NCBI GenBank assembly: GCA_008508345.1
Contig: QNGE01000865.1
Coordinates: 62,001 to 126,000, forward strand
From: Paragonimus westermani
Taxonomy: Eukaryota; Platyhelminthes; Trematoda; Plagiorchiida; Troglotrematidae
Length of the DNA: 64,000 nt
Direction: 5' to 3'
Of this stretch, positions 43,901-58,900 are shown in pieces (position 1 is the first letter of the stretch; every line of letters starts with the position of its first letter). Made by a program: the position numbers and the translations under genes. The notes below the pieces were generated by a model. That model saw nothing but the letters and a program-made list of their open reading frames with translations, had not been told where the DNA came from and searched no databases.

Positions 43901-46900
43901 AAGCAGAAAATATTCGGTAGATCAGGCGATCTCAGCCATATGTGGAAATTACAGGTGCGTAAGTCCTCGTCAGTCCACTGCCTAGCTATTCTGGTCGATG
44001 GTCGCCGACGAGGTCAGACAGAAGACGCGCTGTGTGATCAGTGTAGTTTATCCTACATGGACAGTGAAACCAGTGCACACAGAATGAGGCTTTATCAGCA
44101 TCCGATTTACACCCGCCTATAGAAACATGAATGAGATGAGGGTCAAAATTAATTTACAGTCGTACAGCAAAATGCCTTTTTCTAGTAACAACACTTGGTC
44201 CTTAAATGTCTACATCCGCTGTGGAACCTTCTTTGAACGGAAGCCAGTGATTAAGAAAACCTACTCCATGTTTTGAGTCGTTTTGTGGTTGTTTCATAAA
44301 TAGCCGTGCAAATGTGTTGTTGATTGTGAACAACTGAACAAAGAGAGGGTTTTGGCCCATTCGAACAAACGGAATGTTCATAATTCCCATAACAAAGTTA
44401 GGCATTGTTGTCAATTTCTGGGTTACCTGCTTTTGTAGTATCATTAGAATAATCAGTTTCACAAATTTGGTTCTCTCCACTTCGGTTAGTGGTTGGTAAA
44501 TTGCCAGACGTTGACATAAGTGTTCTTTTAAATGGAGTTTCGATCCATATTGTTGTGGACAATCGATCAGAAAAATGTTACAATCCGACAGTCAAGCTCA
44601 TAGCCATGATCGCACTGTTCGGCATTTACGAATGGGATCTTTGGAAAGTAAATGCATGAGGAAGGATACCAAGTTCACCCGGTGATTTATATGATAGGCT
44701 CGATTTTATACTCCAAACTGCGTTTTTGCGTGGGACTTACACAAAAATCACTTTAGAAGAAATCAGTTTCCAAATCAAGAGATGAGAATCTGTTGTAAAG
44801 ATGCGAATAACACACTACCAAGAATGGACGTTGGAATCATCAACATAACAGCCTTTACTATCACATTTCTGTGGTGGCGCTGAATATCAGTTGAACATTA
44901 TCTGATTCTGTATTGATGGTATAGGTCATCCAGTTGTACTGGCAGCTAGATTACTGGGGTAATCTGACAACGAATGTTTCACAACTGGCCACAATCTACC
45001 CAGAAACACACTTCTACCTATTTGGTGGAACGGATAGTCTCTGTAAGAAGGCTTCAGTTCTATGACTCGATGTGTTTTTCCCTCCGATATCATGTGGGTA
45101 TCAGACTGATTGAAGAAAATAGCGCAAAATGTGGTGTGGAATCATTCTTCGGAATCACGATGTTGAAGTTCCGGCAGAAATATACGTGATATCGGTGCCA
45201 TTTCTAGGGACTGAACCACAGCGTTTTTTCCAGACAGTACTCTTGAAAAGGCACCAAACAAAAACGTATACAATACATTCCAGTAAGCTTGCATTCTATG
45301 GCAGGGGAACTGCAGTTTAAATGTAAGCTTTTAAAGGTATGACATTCTATAGTGTTTTCATTCGCAAAGTAGGAGAACTTCACGATCCAATCAGCGGAGA
45401 AGAATTGCAGTTGGTTTATACAAAGTTCATTATCCTTTAGTGAATAAAGCTCGAGTTTTTTATGTCCAAACTAATACACAACGTTTCGGAGGTTGATGTA
45501 ACTCTTACCACACCTGGTGTGACGTATTTAGGTGAGCATCCGCTTCATGAATAGCGGTGGTCAGTAGGCTGATGTAATCAACCAGACGAATTCCGTGATG
45601 GATGTTAAATTCGTCCACAACGCTACGAACTGTGCAGCCTTCTTTTAATGCCTCTTTAGAATAGTGTAGAAGTGTTTGATCAGACGGTAAGCAAATGAAT
45701 TTTATTGTTCATCTAGACTAGACACACGACGTTAAGCTCAGCATATTTTTTGAATTTGTTCTTGATGACGTGGAAATCTGTGCCTTTTTGACGAGAAGGA
45801 GCCAAGGGTTTTGGGGTTGCTTGCCTCTTTACAGATCAGTTTAAGTAGTCCCGAAGAAATGGTACTAGTTCGATCATTGTTCACTTGATAACCGCTATCA
45901 ATCCCAGAGGTAATTTTTGCGTTACTGATTACTTTTCTGTTCCTTGTTTCATTCTACACTGGATGATGCATTCTGTCACATTGTTGATAGATAGTCGGAA
46001 AGTGGATTGTTGAAATTTTAGGCTAACACCTGTAAAAAGAGAATATCACACTTCAGTTATATTGCTGTCTGAGCTGGTAGGTATTGCTTATTTTTGTCAT
46101 AGTCTAGGTCTGAATTCAGACCACAGTTTTGTGAATCAACCGTGTTGACCAAATACCCTTACAGTAGACACGGTCGAATTATTCCACTAAAACACTTGGC
46201 TACATTCAATTGTTAGTGGTGCAAATGTCGGGTGATGCGGCCCTTGTAACTTTTTAATTAGTCGAAGATATGAAAGTAAATTACTACAGAATAGATGGGA
46301 TTGAAACTATCTGGTTCCAATCCACTGGGGCCATTGAACAACTAATAGGGGAAACGAGAGTTACATTTTGAATGTTTGCTGAAATCAGAAGCTGAAACAA
46401 ATGGTTGATAATTCAACCTTTTTGTCTCCTTGGAGTGACATCCACACGAAAAGAATCCAGTTACAAACATTCATTTTACTATGTAATCGACATGATAGAC
46501 TACTGAGTTTTCATTTAAAAACTAGTTGATTAGACTTTTCGATCACAAACACCCATTCTATAGCCGCCTGTCAACAAACCAAAAGGAACCTTCTCAGCAA
46601 GACAATATATCTTGCTGTCGCAGTGCTTTCGGTGTGATAGTTCGGTGCAGAACATGGTGATTGGTATCGCTGTGAAAATGGACTGCTAGTGGGAAAGTGA
46701 ACGTCCACAAGATACTAAGCGAATCGGTTAAACTTGTTCCATTGTGGTGCTGGAGGTTGACTGAAGTTCACCGTTCCCATACAACTGATACAATCAACCT
46801 GTTGTTTGGACAATGTCCAGTTGACATTCATGACAGACGTTTTACGGGGAACTTTTACCGACTAATCCCGGAAAGCGCTAGCTATTAGTTTTCATCGTAA

Positions 46901-49900
46901 AGGTTTTCTATGATGGTAGATGGCACTATGCAGATATGATAGTTTTTCACACATTAATAATTAATTTACAAGTCACACGTACACGTGCACTATTTTTCCG
47001 AGCAGTGACATTATATTCCATCCGTGGGTGCGCCGTCATGTTGCTTCGTGTTACACGCACCCTTTTTTTTTCAAAGTGATGGGAGCTCGATTAACTACTC
47101 ACCCAGGATCTTCCAACCGAATGTATGTCCACCTCGAAACTGTACTTTCGTACCTGCAGTCGACCTGATGCTGTCCGTTCTGTTAAGAATCAATCATCTC
47201 AACTTGAGCTATCTTACCATGAAACATACACATGTTTAAGATTAACAGCGCATCATCTGGCCTCTGTTCCTATTTCGAATGAATTTCATTGGACATAAAA
47301 GTGTGAGGCTAGTCCCATGTACTGAACAGTCTGTCGACAATGGGATGAAATCGATTCGGGGGTGGATGGATGATTTTCTGTCTTCGGCAACAGAATTAAT
47401 TCGTGTACATATATGGTATTAGAAAGCTTGAGTAAACTTGCTATAATGTGGTTTGAACCTTTCATCCTCTGCCAAATTAAGAATGAGTCTTTCACGTTCT
47501 AACAAATTTTCAAAATTTCTGGTGTTTTCTAGTCAGCTTGTAAAACCCGACAAAAGTGTGGTGATTCGGGTGAATTATTGACCAAGTAAATCTGTGGTTT
47601 TCAGTAAAGGTCATGCATTCGATTGATACCATGACATAAACAACAATGGTGAATTGCTTCATTTATTGTAATTGGGTGATTGTACATTCAGTGAAGGGTG
47701 GATTCAAAAGTGTAACCAATCGAGGACGGACGCAGTGCAATTTAAATGTCAGGCTCGAGGTAGCTAGCTGGTAATAACTATTTCCCTCTAGTGTTGCGCC
47801 CAACGTCGAAACGTACTGTCCAACTTAACGTTCACGGCTGAATCAGTTAAAAGCTTTGAAACACTATTCGATAAGTAGCTGTAAACTTGCATTACAAATT
47901 GCCTAGCCACGTGCTTGGATCACTCCCATAGGTCACAACACGCCCACGTCTGCTAAAATGTTTTGACGTTAATTGCTCACACGATTGCACACCACTAGTT
48001 TGTGCATCTGTACACCCATAGAACCGGATAACACATTTTGTTCCTAAATCAACGCAGACAGAGTGACACGAAAACAAAAGTCTTCCCTCTTCCCACACAA
48101 ACCTGTCATGAATGAACGCTAGTCGCACACGTGTAACATTCAATTGGCCTAAAGAAAAAGTCACCGGTAACTGTAACACTCATTCAAATTTCTATCAACT
48201 GTAATGAAATGGATAACGGTTACTGGAACGATAAGAATATATGGTCACACTACGTTACTCATGAGCAATCAGGTGGGCTCAAACACTGAGAAAAATACGA
48301 AAAGAAACATTTTAATGTAGTCCGGGAATTAATGACAGTTCCGACACACGAACTGGCAACTGTAGCGTCCCGGAATTGTTGTTACGTACAAATGAGTGCT
48401 TTTCGGCGATGTGTTATTGAGGCATATGCCACCTTGTTTGATATTTTGAATAAACACTCCTTGTACCACCCGCTTCTTTTGTTCAAAAAGAGCGGTCATG
48501 AAATTCGTTGTTCAATGGGAGTCCTCGCAAGAGTCTCGGCGTTGAATTTTGAACAAGACAGCCATATCATTTTGCGGTCAAATTCTGTCGTCAGTTTTGG
48601 CGTGAAAGACAAACGTCTGGCAACCTGAGCACGAAATATGTGTCTAGTGCGAGTGTTAAATGTTAACTTGTTGGGTCAATGACAGTGAAATGCAGATTAC
48701 CAAGTTCATTCGGTGTTATTGGCGTAAAAGTTACTTATAATTAGAAGGTGAAATAAGTTAACAAAATACACATATAACACGTGACAGTATACTGAATTTA
48801 CTCGAATAACAAAAACTAGATAACACAATGTTACACTTTATCAATATCCGAATAGCACAGTAGAAATGATTTTAACTGTTCTGAGTCACTATTTTAAACA
48901 CTGGAAGCTTGCGTGATAGTACAAATGTGAGAATTGTCTCAGAGTTTTAATTCGTTCGCTGGATGAAACTGTACAAGACTTGGGGTAGAAAATCTTCACC
49001 GTAGAACGATGTACTGTTCACGTAGTGTGATAGCATCAAAACAGGACATATTGTTCATCGTGTTGTGTAGTAGTGAATAGTCATTCCCCCTGATGCTTCT
49101 CGTAGACGTGTGTGATAAAACCCGAATGGCTGTTGTGACAATTTTGATGGTCGTGATGCACACCAAACTATGAACAAGGTAAATTGGTGGCACCGTCACT
49201 AGGGCTGCTGACAGAGTCGGAACCGTTGACCTTGTTGGGTGTTCCATGTACTGGGCCTTGAGTGAATAAACATAGACCCTTTTATAGTTCCCATTACAGA
49301 ACAAAAGATTATCCACGTCGGGACGCAGTGCATACCAGATGTGACCTGCTTAACAGGTGAATCTCTTGAGTGCAACCATGACGAGTTCAACAAGTTAACT
49401 AAGGAGCTTGCTGGTACGAATTTAGTGAAGGTGTGCTGGCGGGTTTACTATGATAGTTTGGTTGATTGCACAGTGACCCCTCATATGAATTTCTACAATG
49501 TTACTCACGCTGACGTTTCGTATGCTGTGGAAGTTACATATCTGACAACTTCGAAGCAGCGGGGGCTGGCTTTATTTAAGGTGACTTTACACACACAGAT
49601 TATTGTCAACTGTTACTCATCACCTCACACTGAGCCAACACAACAAGTGATGCATCAGCGCGACCTGTTTTTAAGCACACAAGGGTAGGATGATGCGTAT
49701 GCTTGGCACTGTTTCATTGTATCATGGGATACGTTTCCACTCTGATCCTGGACGGGAGATTGGGTTATAGCATTTATCTAATGACTTCTGTCAAGTCCAC
49801 AGCCAGTGGACAAACAGGCTGGAATTCCGTATTGGAATAACCACTTTGGTCCTTTGATACTCCCACCACTCTGAAGTCTGTCCGACCAGTCAAGTACTCA

Positions 49901-52900
49901 AGGCCCACAAGAACACGAAAATGTTGTAAGCGAGGTGGACTCTGATGTAATCTCCTCGATTCTGCATTAATCCTTCCGGTAGGAGTAGTGTACAGACCTA
50001 TGCAATGTACTGTGTTCTCCAATTGATTGAACTACAGCGTTGCGGAAGTATGAAACAATGACCTTCTCAGGTGACCTCAGAGAACACCAAAAGTGACAGT
50101 GCCCGTTGATTCACATCGGTGGTTATTTTTGTACAGTAAGGATTTAAATAGAGCTGGCATGTCTGGGTCAGTTGGTACAGTCTAAAATGAAACAAGGTAG
50201 GTAGAGGTGGAGTGGTAAAACACGAAAGCTGAGTGGGGATTGAGAATGTTTCGAAATCCAAAGCGCAAAATGACTGGCAGAAAGAAAAACACTTCGAGTG
50301 GACAGATCACGCTGGGGGTGAAAAGCTACATAGTCTGTGAAAACAACGTTCACGTTGTGAGAGACAAGCGACTGAGAACGACTGAGTACTAACTGATCAC
50401 TACCTGTTTTAGTATGCACATACTTTAACTGGGACGGTGTATATCCACAGCCACTACCATATGGAATCTGTGTGCGAATATCCGGTCTTTTGTACAGGCA
50501 TAGAAACAGTTTTTCCAATAAATCTGGTGTGGCAGTTCTTGAGCTATTTTCATCTATATTCCTAGAAGTGTGTCCAGATACTTCGTGGTTTTCTGAACGT
50601 ATTGCACTCGCAGACACATTCAAATCAGTGGATTGCACTCAAGATTTACTGGCTCCCTTTGTAAAGTGGGACGAGCGTGGTGTTTGGAATGCCCTACATG
50701 TGTCCGATCGCAACTTCTAAGCGACTCTCAAACGTGCTCTGACTTTGTTATGTTTGGCACTGTGCGCAAAAATTATCTACTCAATACAGTAAGTTGCAAA
50801 GTAATTGATGAGACATGAACGAGTCGACTTTGTGCAAAACGTCTTGCGCAATACGTTTAACGTTTACTAAACTACCAGAAAATAGAAAGCTGTTTACGAA
50901 ATTGTTAAAGAATGTGTTTCACACTTACTGCCATTTGAAACACAAACTTTTATTTGGCCTCTGATTGGTTGAAGAAAAGCGACAAAGGGTACGAATTCTC
51001 AAAACCCCTTTGTTGTTTCTGCATAGCCGTCCTGTTCTGAAAATGAGCTACATATAAGTAAATCCGTGTGACGATCAGCAAACTTAGAGTTCCTGTGGGT
51101 TGTCTGCAAGAATGAGTAGTTGTTCTTCGATCCACTAGATTGCCAGAAACAGATGTCCAACAGGCAGCCATTTTGTCGCTGAGTGTTCCTGAACACTTTA
51201 TGTTGACATGTGAATTGTTCTCTTGGTCAAGCATGGTTCCGTCAGGATGAGTTGACAGTAAACGTTATTGAAACAAGTATTTCCAAAATGAACTTGGATA
51301 GACAGGTTTTTCAAGTAGACATTACGCCCCTAGCCTCCGACTGAGTCTAACAATTTCTCAAATTAATTTACACTTCCCTGTTTTGTATAGCTTACTTGAG
51401 TGGTTTCGGGTAGTGTATCCTTCGGAAGCACCTGAGCTGCCTTGGAAAACAGAAATTGAGAGAAAAAACGCAACTACACGAATAGTCCCAAAAACAAGCT
51501 CAATTCTGTACGGCCGACCCTGACATCGATAACCACACCTACCTGTGGTTCAGTTGCTGCTTCACATACTCTGTCAACTGCGCTGGATATCCCTCTTCTT
51601 TGTGACTGAAACCCGTACCGGAAAAATGACTGACCGACCGTAGAATGCGATATGCTCATGGTCCGACCATCTCTGTTTGGAATTTGACCGACTGGGACTG
51701 TGTGCTCAATGCGCATTCGTTGCACACTTCACTATTCCACCTGGTTCACACACAACCCCAGCCAGTAATCCACTTTTAGCCAACCACTGACGGAACGGCT
51801 CGTTGCCCACTTCAGCGAATTTGCACACTGAGGTATTGTTACTGCATCAACCGGGAGAATAAATTCGGAATTCCAGCTGTCATCATTATGTAGGAACGAC
51901 TATAGGTAGATAGGCTAACCAGTACTTGAATATCGTCTCCAAAAATATCAGAACAACGATGGTCAGTAGGGCACTAAGTAATCTCAGCCCATTAGAAAAA
52001 CAATGCGCTTTTACAGACAACAAACAATGTTTATATTGGCATCCGTTATTAGACGACAGGCTTGACGCGTTTTAATTGGCCTCTTGTTTAGTACGCTCCA
52101 CGACCTTCATTTAGACAGTTCGATTGTTGAGATCTGAAATGCGTTCAAACGAACCGTTTTACGCACCACTTCTTTTAAAATTTGGCATAGCACCTATTCG
52201 CTGTGTTTGGTTGACCGTCTCCAACCGACCACGGTTTCGCCTGCAAAATTTTGTGCCTGAGCTCGGATTGGCTGAAAATTTTCCCACGAGGAAGCTGCTC
52301 CACCCTGAACTCATTAAATTTGATTGGCTTGTGGGCTGAACGTGGATCATCGCTGCGGGGTGAACGACTCTACATCCACTACATCTATGGTAAATCGCAC
52401 AGGCATGTCTCAGGTGTTTGAATGAGAATATTTTGACTTTTTCGAAGTGAATAGACGAACTACTCACAGCTGGTTGCGTCCAGATATTTTGTGAACATAC
52501 ACCCTGTAAATTTAGGAGAAGCCCTAGTCTAAATGAAGAACAAACCGATAAATCGGTAAAGTGATAGATCATGATTCAAGGACTCTTAGTGAACACTTGT
52601 GGCTACCAGCGGGAACTCAGTTCATGAAACAGTTTTCTGTTATGACCAGCGAAGTACATTTGAATGAAGCGTTCTTCAACACCCGTTCTAATTGCCAGCC
52701 ATTATTAGTACGGATGCGGGAAAATATCTCGTCTTCTAAATGCTCTGAATGCACTGAACAGAGGCATATTAATAAGTGTCCCTGTTCCGCATCTGCATTA
52801 TGGGAGGCGTGTAAAGTACGGGGAAAGTAAAGCAAAGTATTAGAAAGATGCAAACCTTTTGCTTGATCTGTCCGAATTTAACAACTGAGTTAGTGTGTGA

Positions 52901-55900
52901 TACAGTAGACAGTGCGCCTTCGTTCTGCGAACTGCAGCAAATTTCCAACGAAACGTAATTCCATTCCTCGTTCTTCTCACCGACTGATCCGTAACTGTCA
53001 GTCGTTAGTCCCAAAACTATGCTATCACTGAAATTCAATTGATGCCCAGATGATTCAGTGACAAGTATAATGGCAATCAGGTTACGTCTAACTTGAGTTG
53101 ATTAACTTAAAAGAAAAAACCACTTTCAAAACCTACGTTCATTTCGCTCACATCCCAGTTCGAACATCGGGTTAAATACAACATAATAAATATGAGAACA
53201 ACAACTAAGATGAGTGAGAAAAACGGTCGGTAGAGGTTATGGACGGCGTGTCTGTAATCACTTACGCAGTCGCTGCTCCAAATCGTGAGCTTGATTGAAT
53301 GTGGACCGAAGGAGATCATGTGTTCGCATGAACTTCATCTGAGCGTAGAGGTCAGGGTTGCGCAATCGGCTACTATTAACCTCGGCAGCGGTCAACATCC
53401 GGAATCGCACCATCTTTGAGCGATGCCTTGACACTCGGTAGACAATCTGAAAAGCATCCTACTTATTGACAGGATGATGAGAGTTGGTCGAGTGAGCAAC
53501 ACTCGCAATTGAAACCGTTTTTATTGCACCAATGAGTGCATGAACATTATCTTACGTGGTCGAATAGTGGTGTGATTAAAACGGCCTACAGTCAATCAAG
53601 CCCACGACTTGGAGCACGACTTGGACTGCGTAAATGATAACAGACACACCGTCCATAATCTGTACTGACCGTTTTTCTGACTCGTCCTAGTTGCTGTTCT
53701 CGTATTTATTGTGTTGTTTGTGGCCTGTTGATCAAACACTGAAAACAAATTTTGTTCAACACTTTGTCGTTCTCTTGAATTCAATGGGTATTTTCGAAGG
53801 AAACAACGATATTTTTTAGTTCCGGCATTTTGTTTGCCACCAGTATCCTTTAACAGAGCATTCTTTCAATAAACTGATTACACGATTAAGACTCGCTAGT
53901 CAGAAACCAGTTTATTCCTCTGATTGCAGTTGGCTGTTTATCAGCTAGTTATCGATTGAAGGCGCTGTCCACTGTGTGTGTGTGCCTGTGGGATCGTTCA
54001 TGGCAGTGACAAGGATAGTTTGCCCGATAAGACCCCTGCAAATTCCACTGGGTTCATTCTCGATCACGGCCTGATGTTTATTCAGGTGTGTGATTAAGCC
54101 TATCTAAACGGACGGGAGGTTGACAACGCCATTGCGGTTGACACAAGCAAGGTGTGTGTTGATTGTGAGGAATATAACTTACATGCGTTGTAAGATATTC
54201 GCACCAAATTTAGTACGAATGAAGTTGAACAGTTTGGGCGTCGTGCTTAACATGTTAATGTGTTATTCCCCACGTGTTTATCAATAACGTACATCCGTTC
54301 GTTTTAAGGCTTGAAACCTTGCCGTAGGAATCGGACGCTGTCACAGTAGATTATATATTTTGCAGCTGATCTACATGAAACACTGAGTTCCCTTCAATAA
54401 CTTCATCAGCGCAGAAAGAAGACATATGTTGCAATATGTTAACATTTCGTTTACTCTCATCATGGTATTGTGGCTGAGTCATGCTGCAGTTTCTTTCTGG
54501 GTGTAATGCATCTCCTGCCGCAAGACACATGTCTTTTATGTTCCACGGTTCTAAACTTCAGTTGTCTGGATTTGTGGCCAGCGTATTCAGTCGAGCACCT
54601 TGTACATTTTATCTTATTAACGTAGTTGATGCGATCGTGTGTTCGAACTGAGTGTTCCACTCTCATTAGATAGCGTTGTAAGATGTTGTCAAGGTGAAAG
54701 TGTGTGCTAATTTCACATTCCGTTTGAATTTTCTCGGTTGATTCACAAGTACCAACTCAGTAGGATATTCCAACGGAAGTGATCTACGTATTCTTATCTT
54801 CCTCGTTTGTTCGTACACTCTAATTTTCATGCCAACGCGGTTCGGAAACCGTTGTTAGTCGAAAGATGGAACTGCAAACCAGCGTCACCCATTAGTTTGC
54901 TAACGGTACCAACAAGTAAACCTTAACGAACACAATTCAAGACGCTGGATAGGTGAACGTCGGAGGAAGTCTAGCGCAACCGCATTCCATCAGACGAAAA
55001 AGATGAACGTTTCTGATGGTCGGGAACAGTGGTCCACGTAAACCCTGGTCAACCTTGAGAATTCAATCAAGCGTTTGAATTGTTGAGCACTATTCCGAAT
55101 TGTATTGACTAGATTATTGTCGTCTTAGAGAATGTACCATAGAACAATAGATGTGACGTAGGTTTACTAAATAATCAGTGAAGCTGTGGTACCTTCGCAG
55201 CCGTACCAATTTTGACGATTGTGTTTTATAGTAAATTTACACTCATAACGTAACAGGAGTGGGTACCTTGGTACTAGTGAGTTAAATCTTACCTCAGGAT
55301 TTTGGGGACGTTGGGAGTTCATCTGTTCGCCATTCTAACCTCTCGTCCGATCTAATGCAATCCTTCTGCTATAAAACTTTCGAGATCTATGACAGGTTAC
55401 TTCTACAGCTGCTGCCTATTCATCCCCATTCACTACTTGTTCTGTGTATTTCACTCTCGCACACTTTTCATGTGTTCAGGCTGAAGATCTACACGAAGAA
55501 ATGCGGGTCCTCCTTACTTACCATAGTTACCATTGTGATGCACAGGTACAATTTACTGAACTTGTAAACTTGATTGCTTGCGTCACCTGAGACATCTTAT
55601 GGTTTATCTATTCTGGTACAAAGTGTACGTTTCCAGTTTATCGAAAGAATGTACCCTTTTCAGCATTATGTTCTGTACACCCAATAAGACGATTTTACAT
55701 ACACATCTTTAGCAAATGAATCACAATTAGCTATGTGCGCCTAGTTCACAAAGTAATCAGCATAACCGTGGAACTCAATAGCAGATTAAGGAAATCGGTC
55801 GTAGTCTGTGTCAGTTGAGAAAAACTCTAGTGATTCAGTTTTGTGGTTAATTCAAGAGTTTGAGCTAGTGTATGATTCGAGCTAAGTAGGGAGTAACAGA

Positions 55901-58900
55901 AAAACAGTAAGACCGAGTAGGTGTAAAGCAATGTTTGTACTGAGATCCACTAGATGTGATTGATACACTTATAGAGATTTGATAATTGGGAGTGGGTTGT
56001 GTCAGATAGGATTTTTGTTGGAAAGTGTTCACAGGTTAAGAAACGGTCAAAAGCAATAAAATCAAAGAATTTTTATCGGAAATGCCAAACCAACGAGACA
56101 AATGTTTTAGGGTCCTAGCAAAAAGCAAAAAATCATTTGATAAAAAACCGGAGAAGGTAACAAGCGAAAAAATCTCTACTGGAGAAACACGAAAGCCTTA
56201 ATAAATTGACTAACGAAATGATGAGGAATGTAGGCTTGAAATTCATTTATCAAGTAAAATGCAGCTGTTTTTTCTCGAACAACCAAATGATAGCTATTTT
56301 TATTAGCTGTGAATATCTGTTCGATCCCTAATGAACCAAAAGCTTTTTCCACCCTCAACGGTCATCTACCCGACAGTAGATACATATATCATGTGTCACC
56401 TGTCAGAAATATCCAACATTCTAATAGTACTTGTCACCGTCTTCGGAGCTTAGTCGACGCCCAGTGGAAGTAATAGTCATGCCAGGACAATCCCCGATAT
56501 CTCACACTCCCAACCGGTCATCATTCATGTGACATTCTACCAACTAAACTGACTTTGTTTATGCTTACACGTCCATGCCAGTGACTTGTTACCGTGTTCC
56601 TTCCCCCTGATCGTGTCATGGAGTTGGGTATACCTCAGTGCTACGGCCGGATGTACCAAATACAGACTTGTTTTCTGTGTTTGGTCAGCGGACTATTGAC
56701 AGCATAATAAGTACGAAAACAGTAACTAGAACAAAACTGTCAGTGTACTGACAGCTTCAAATCTGTTTTCTGCCCACATTTCGCTTGGTTGCACCATCTT
56801 CTTTTCCTAATCTGCCAACATCCAAAAAACATTAGCTGGTCATCTTTGTCCTCAATTAGAACGACGGCGTAGGAAACAAGGCTTGTTTTAAGTGGTTGAT
56901 CAGCATACTATGTGCAACACAATAGGTATGATAATAGTAGCCAGGGTGAGAAAAGAAAGCCAACCAATAGGGATTATGGATTGTGTTCACTGGCAGTTAC
57001 GTAATCAAAGTGTCACATCGTGGGCACGATCGATCGTAGACCAGTGGATTTCAAGTGTCCGCGTAAAATTCTTCTGAGCTAAGGGGCCAGAGTTGCGTAG
57101 CAGGATAGTAATGGCCTCGGCAACAGTCAACATTCGGAATCGCACCATCATTGAGCGATTCCTTAACAGTCGGTAAACAATCTGAAAAGCATCCTACTTA
57201 TTGACAGAATCATGAGAGTCGGTCGAGCGAGCAACAATCGCGATTGAAACCGTTTTGATCACTGTTCAACCACGTAGGATAATGTTCACGCCTTGTAGTT
57301 TGACCATTACACGATGCTCCATCCGAGCAAAAATATGAGCACACAAAATAGCTGTTGAACATGTCTGTTTGTCCTTCGGTCATGACCTGATAACGGGTGT
57401 TGAATAGAAACTGACTCACAACTAAGCGAGAGGGTAGATTGATCCCACTGACTTTCTGAGCTTTCTTGAGACAACTTTGGCTATGGGATCCCCCTTGAAA
57501 TGAATACTAATAAACGCAAGTCTCCTATTCGCAGATCGCGACTCAAATTTCGACTCTACCGCAAGCGTTCAGATTTGATAATTCGGTCGTGAGGTCAATG
57601 CCGCAGTGGTTAACACGGTTGTCTCATGATTGGAATGGCCGCAGTTTAAATCTCGGCCATGGCAAGGATATGCACTACTGACGAGCTCTAATGGGAGCGA
57701 AACTCGAGTCTAGTGCTTCCATTCGAAACAGGCTGACTGGAAAGTCTATCTGAATGCGAGGACTGCGATCAAATGTGAGTGGTGGTCAACTTGAAAATAA
57801 ACCAAACCCCCGACTACTCATCAGTAATCTACCGCAAGCATCATTTTTTGAATGAAACGCACTCGGTAGCCATTTTGCGTGAATACTTTCCGTAGAAAAT
57901 TTAGTCCAGCTTGTAAAATGTCAGGGGTGTAGATATTTAACGTCCTACCCGTCAGACATTGCACGAGGTTTCGTTTTTTGATTTGGGCGTACGAAATTGT
58001 CGGAATAAATCTACTCACCGCCTCACTGTTGTTGAACCTTCGGTCTACAACCTCCATTGGCACAGTTTTAGCCTTATGTCCAGTTTACTATATTTCTTCT
58101 CGATTTTAAGCACGCAAACTTGGATGCATAAAAAATTTTCAGCTACAAGATTTTGGAGGTAGGATAACACAACTGAAAAAATGTGAAAGTTCCAGACAGT
58201 AGCAAAGACAACAACGGGGACAGAATTATGTCGTCTGATGTATTTGCAACCGTGTGCTCCTTACTGACAGCAATTTTGGTGCTGGGGGTCGGAATGTCTG
58301 TTTCATTCTAGTGAGCTCACAACGTGAACCGTGGCTTTCTCCTTGTATATTGTTTCTTCCCCAGACGTGTTCTTTATTGGGGTACGGTGTACTACGAAAC
58401 ACAAACCGCGATAGTTTGATAAGTTGCCGAAAGCAAGTTTGAGAAGACAACGCGCAACGACAAGTTTGCGACAAAGTATCTACTTTAAACACCAGTAATT
58501 GTAGGTCCCAGTGTCGCAGTATTTTTTTCAATAAGCTAAATCTGTCAACTGTTGCATTTTCAATGACATAGCTGCTGGAATGAGGATGTTGTGGCATCGG
58601 TTGTTTTAATCACTTTGGAAAGTGTTGTGCCACACTCTGAGGCAGTAGTCGATCAGTTTTTTGTCTTGTCCTTCGGGATTTTTCAATATCAGCGCAGGCC
58701 TTCTGCTTATAATACTGAATTGCAGTTTTGTCCCTTCAAAGGCGATGACTGGAGTCGTCTCACAACCTAATTTTTTAGCAGACGGTAGTATCCAACAACC
58801 TATTCATCGTAAACTAGTGTTGGTGTTCCATAATGATGTGCACTGTCAGTGTTCTTGTCCGTGGCGATAACACCAGAGCTCCTGTTTGACATGAGTATTA

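Noticed and set aside
50168..50638. 156-codon minus-strand ORF
   Set aside because: Protein-like composition and a possible donor, but no family, no start context and no chain of exons; the opposite strand is also partly open.
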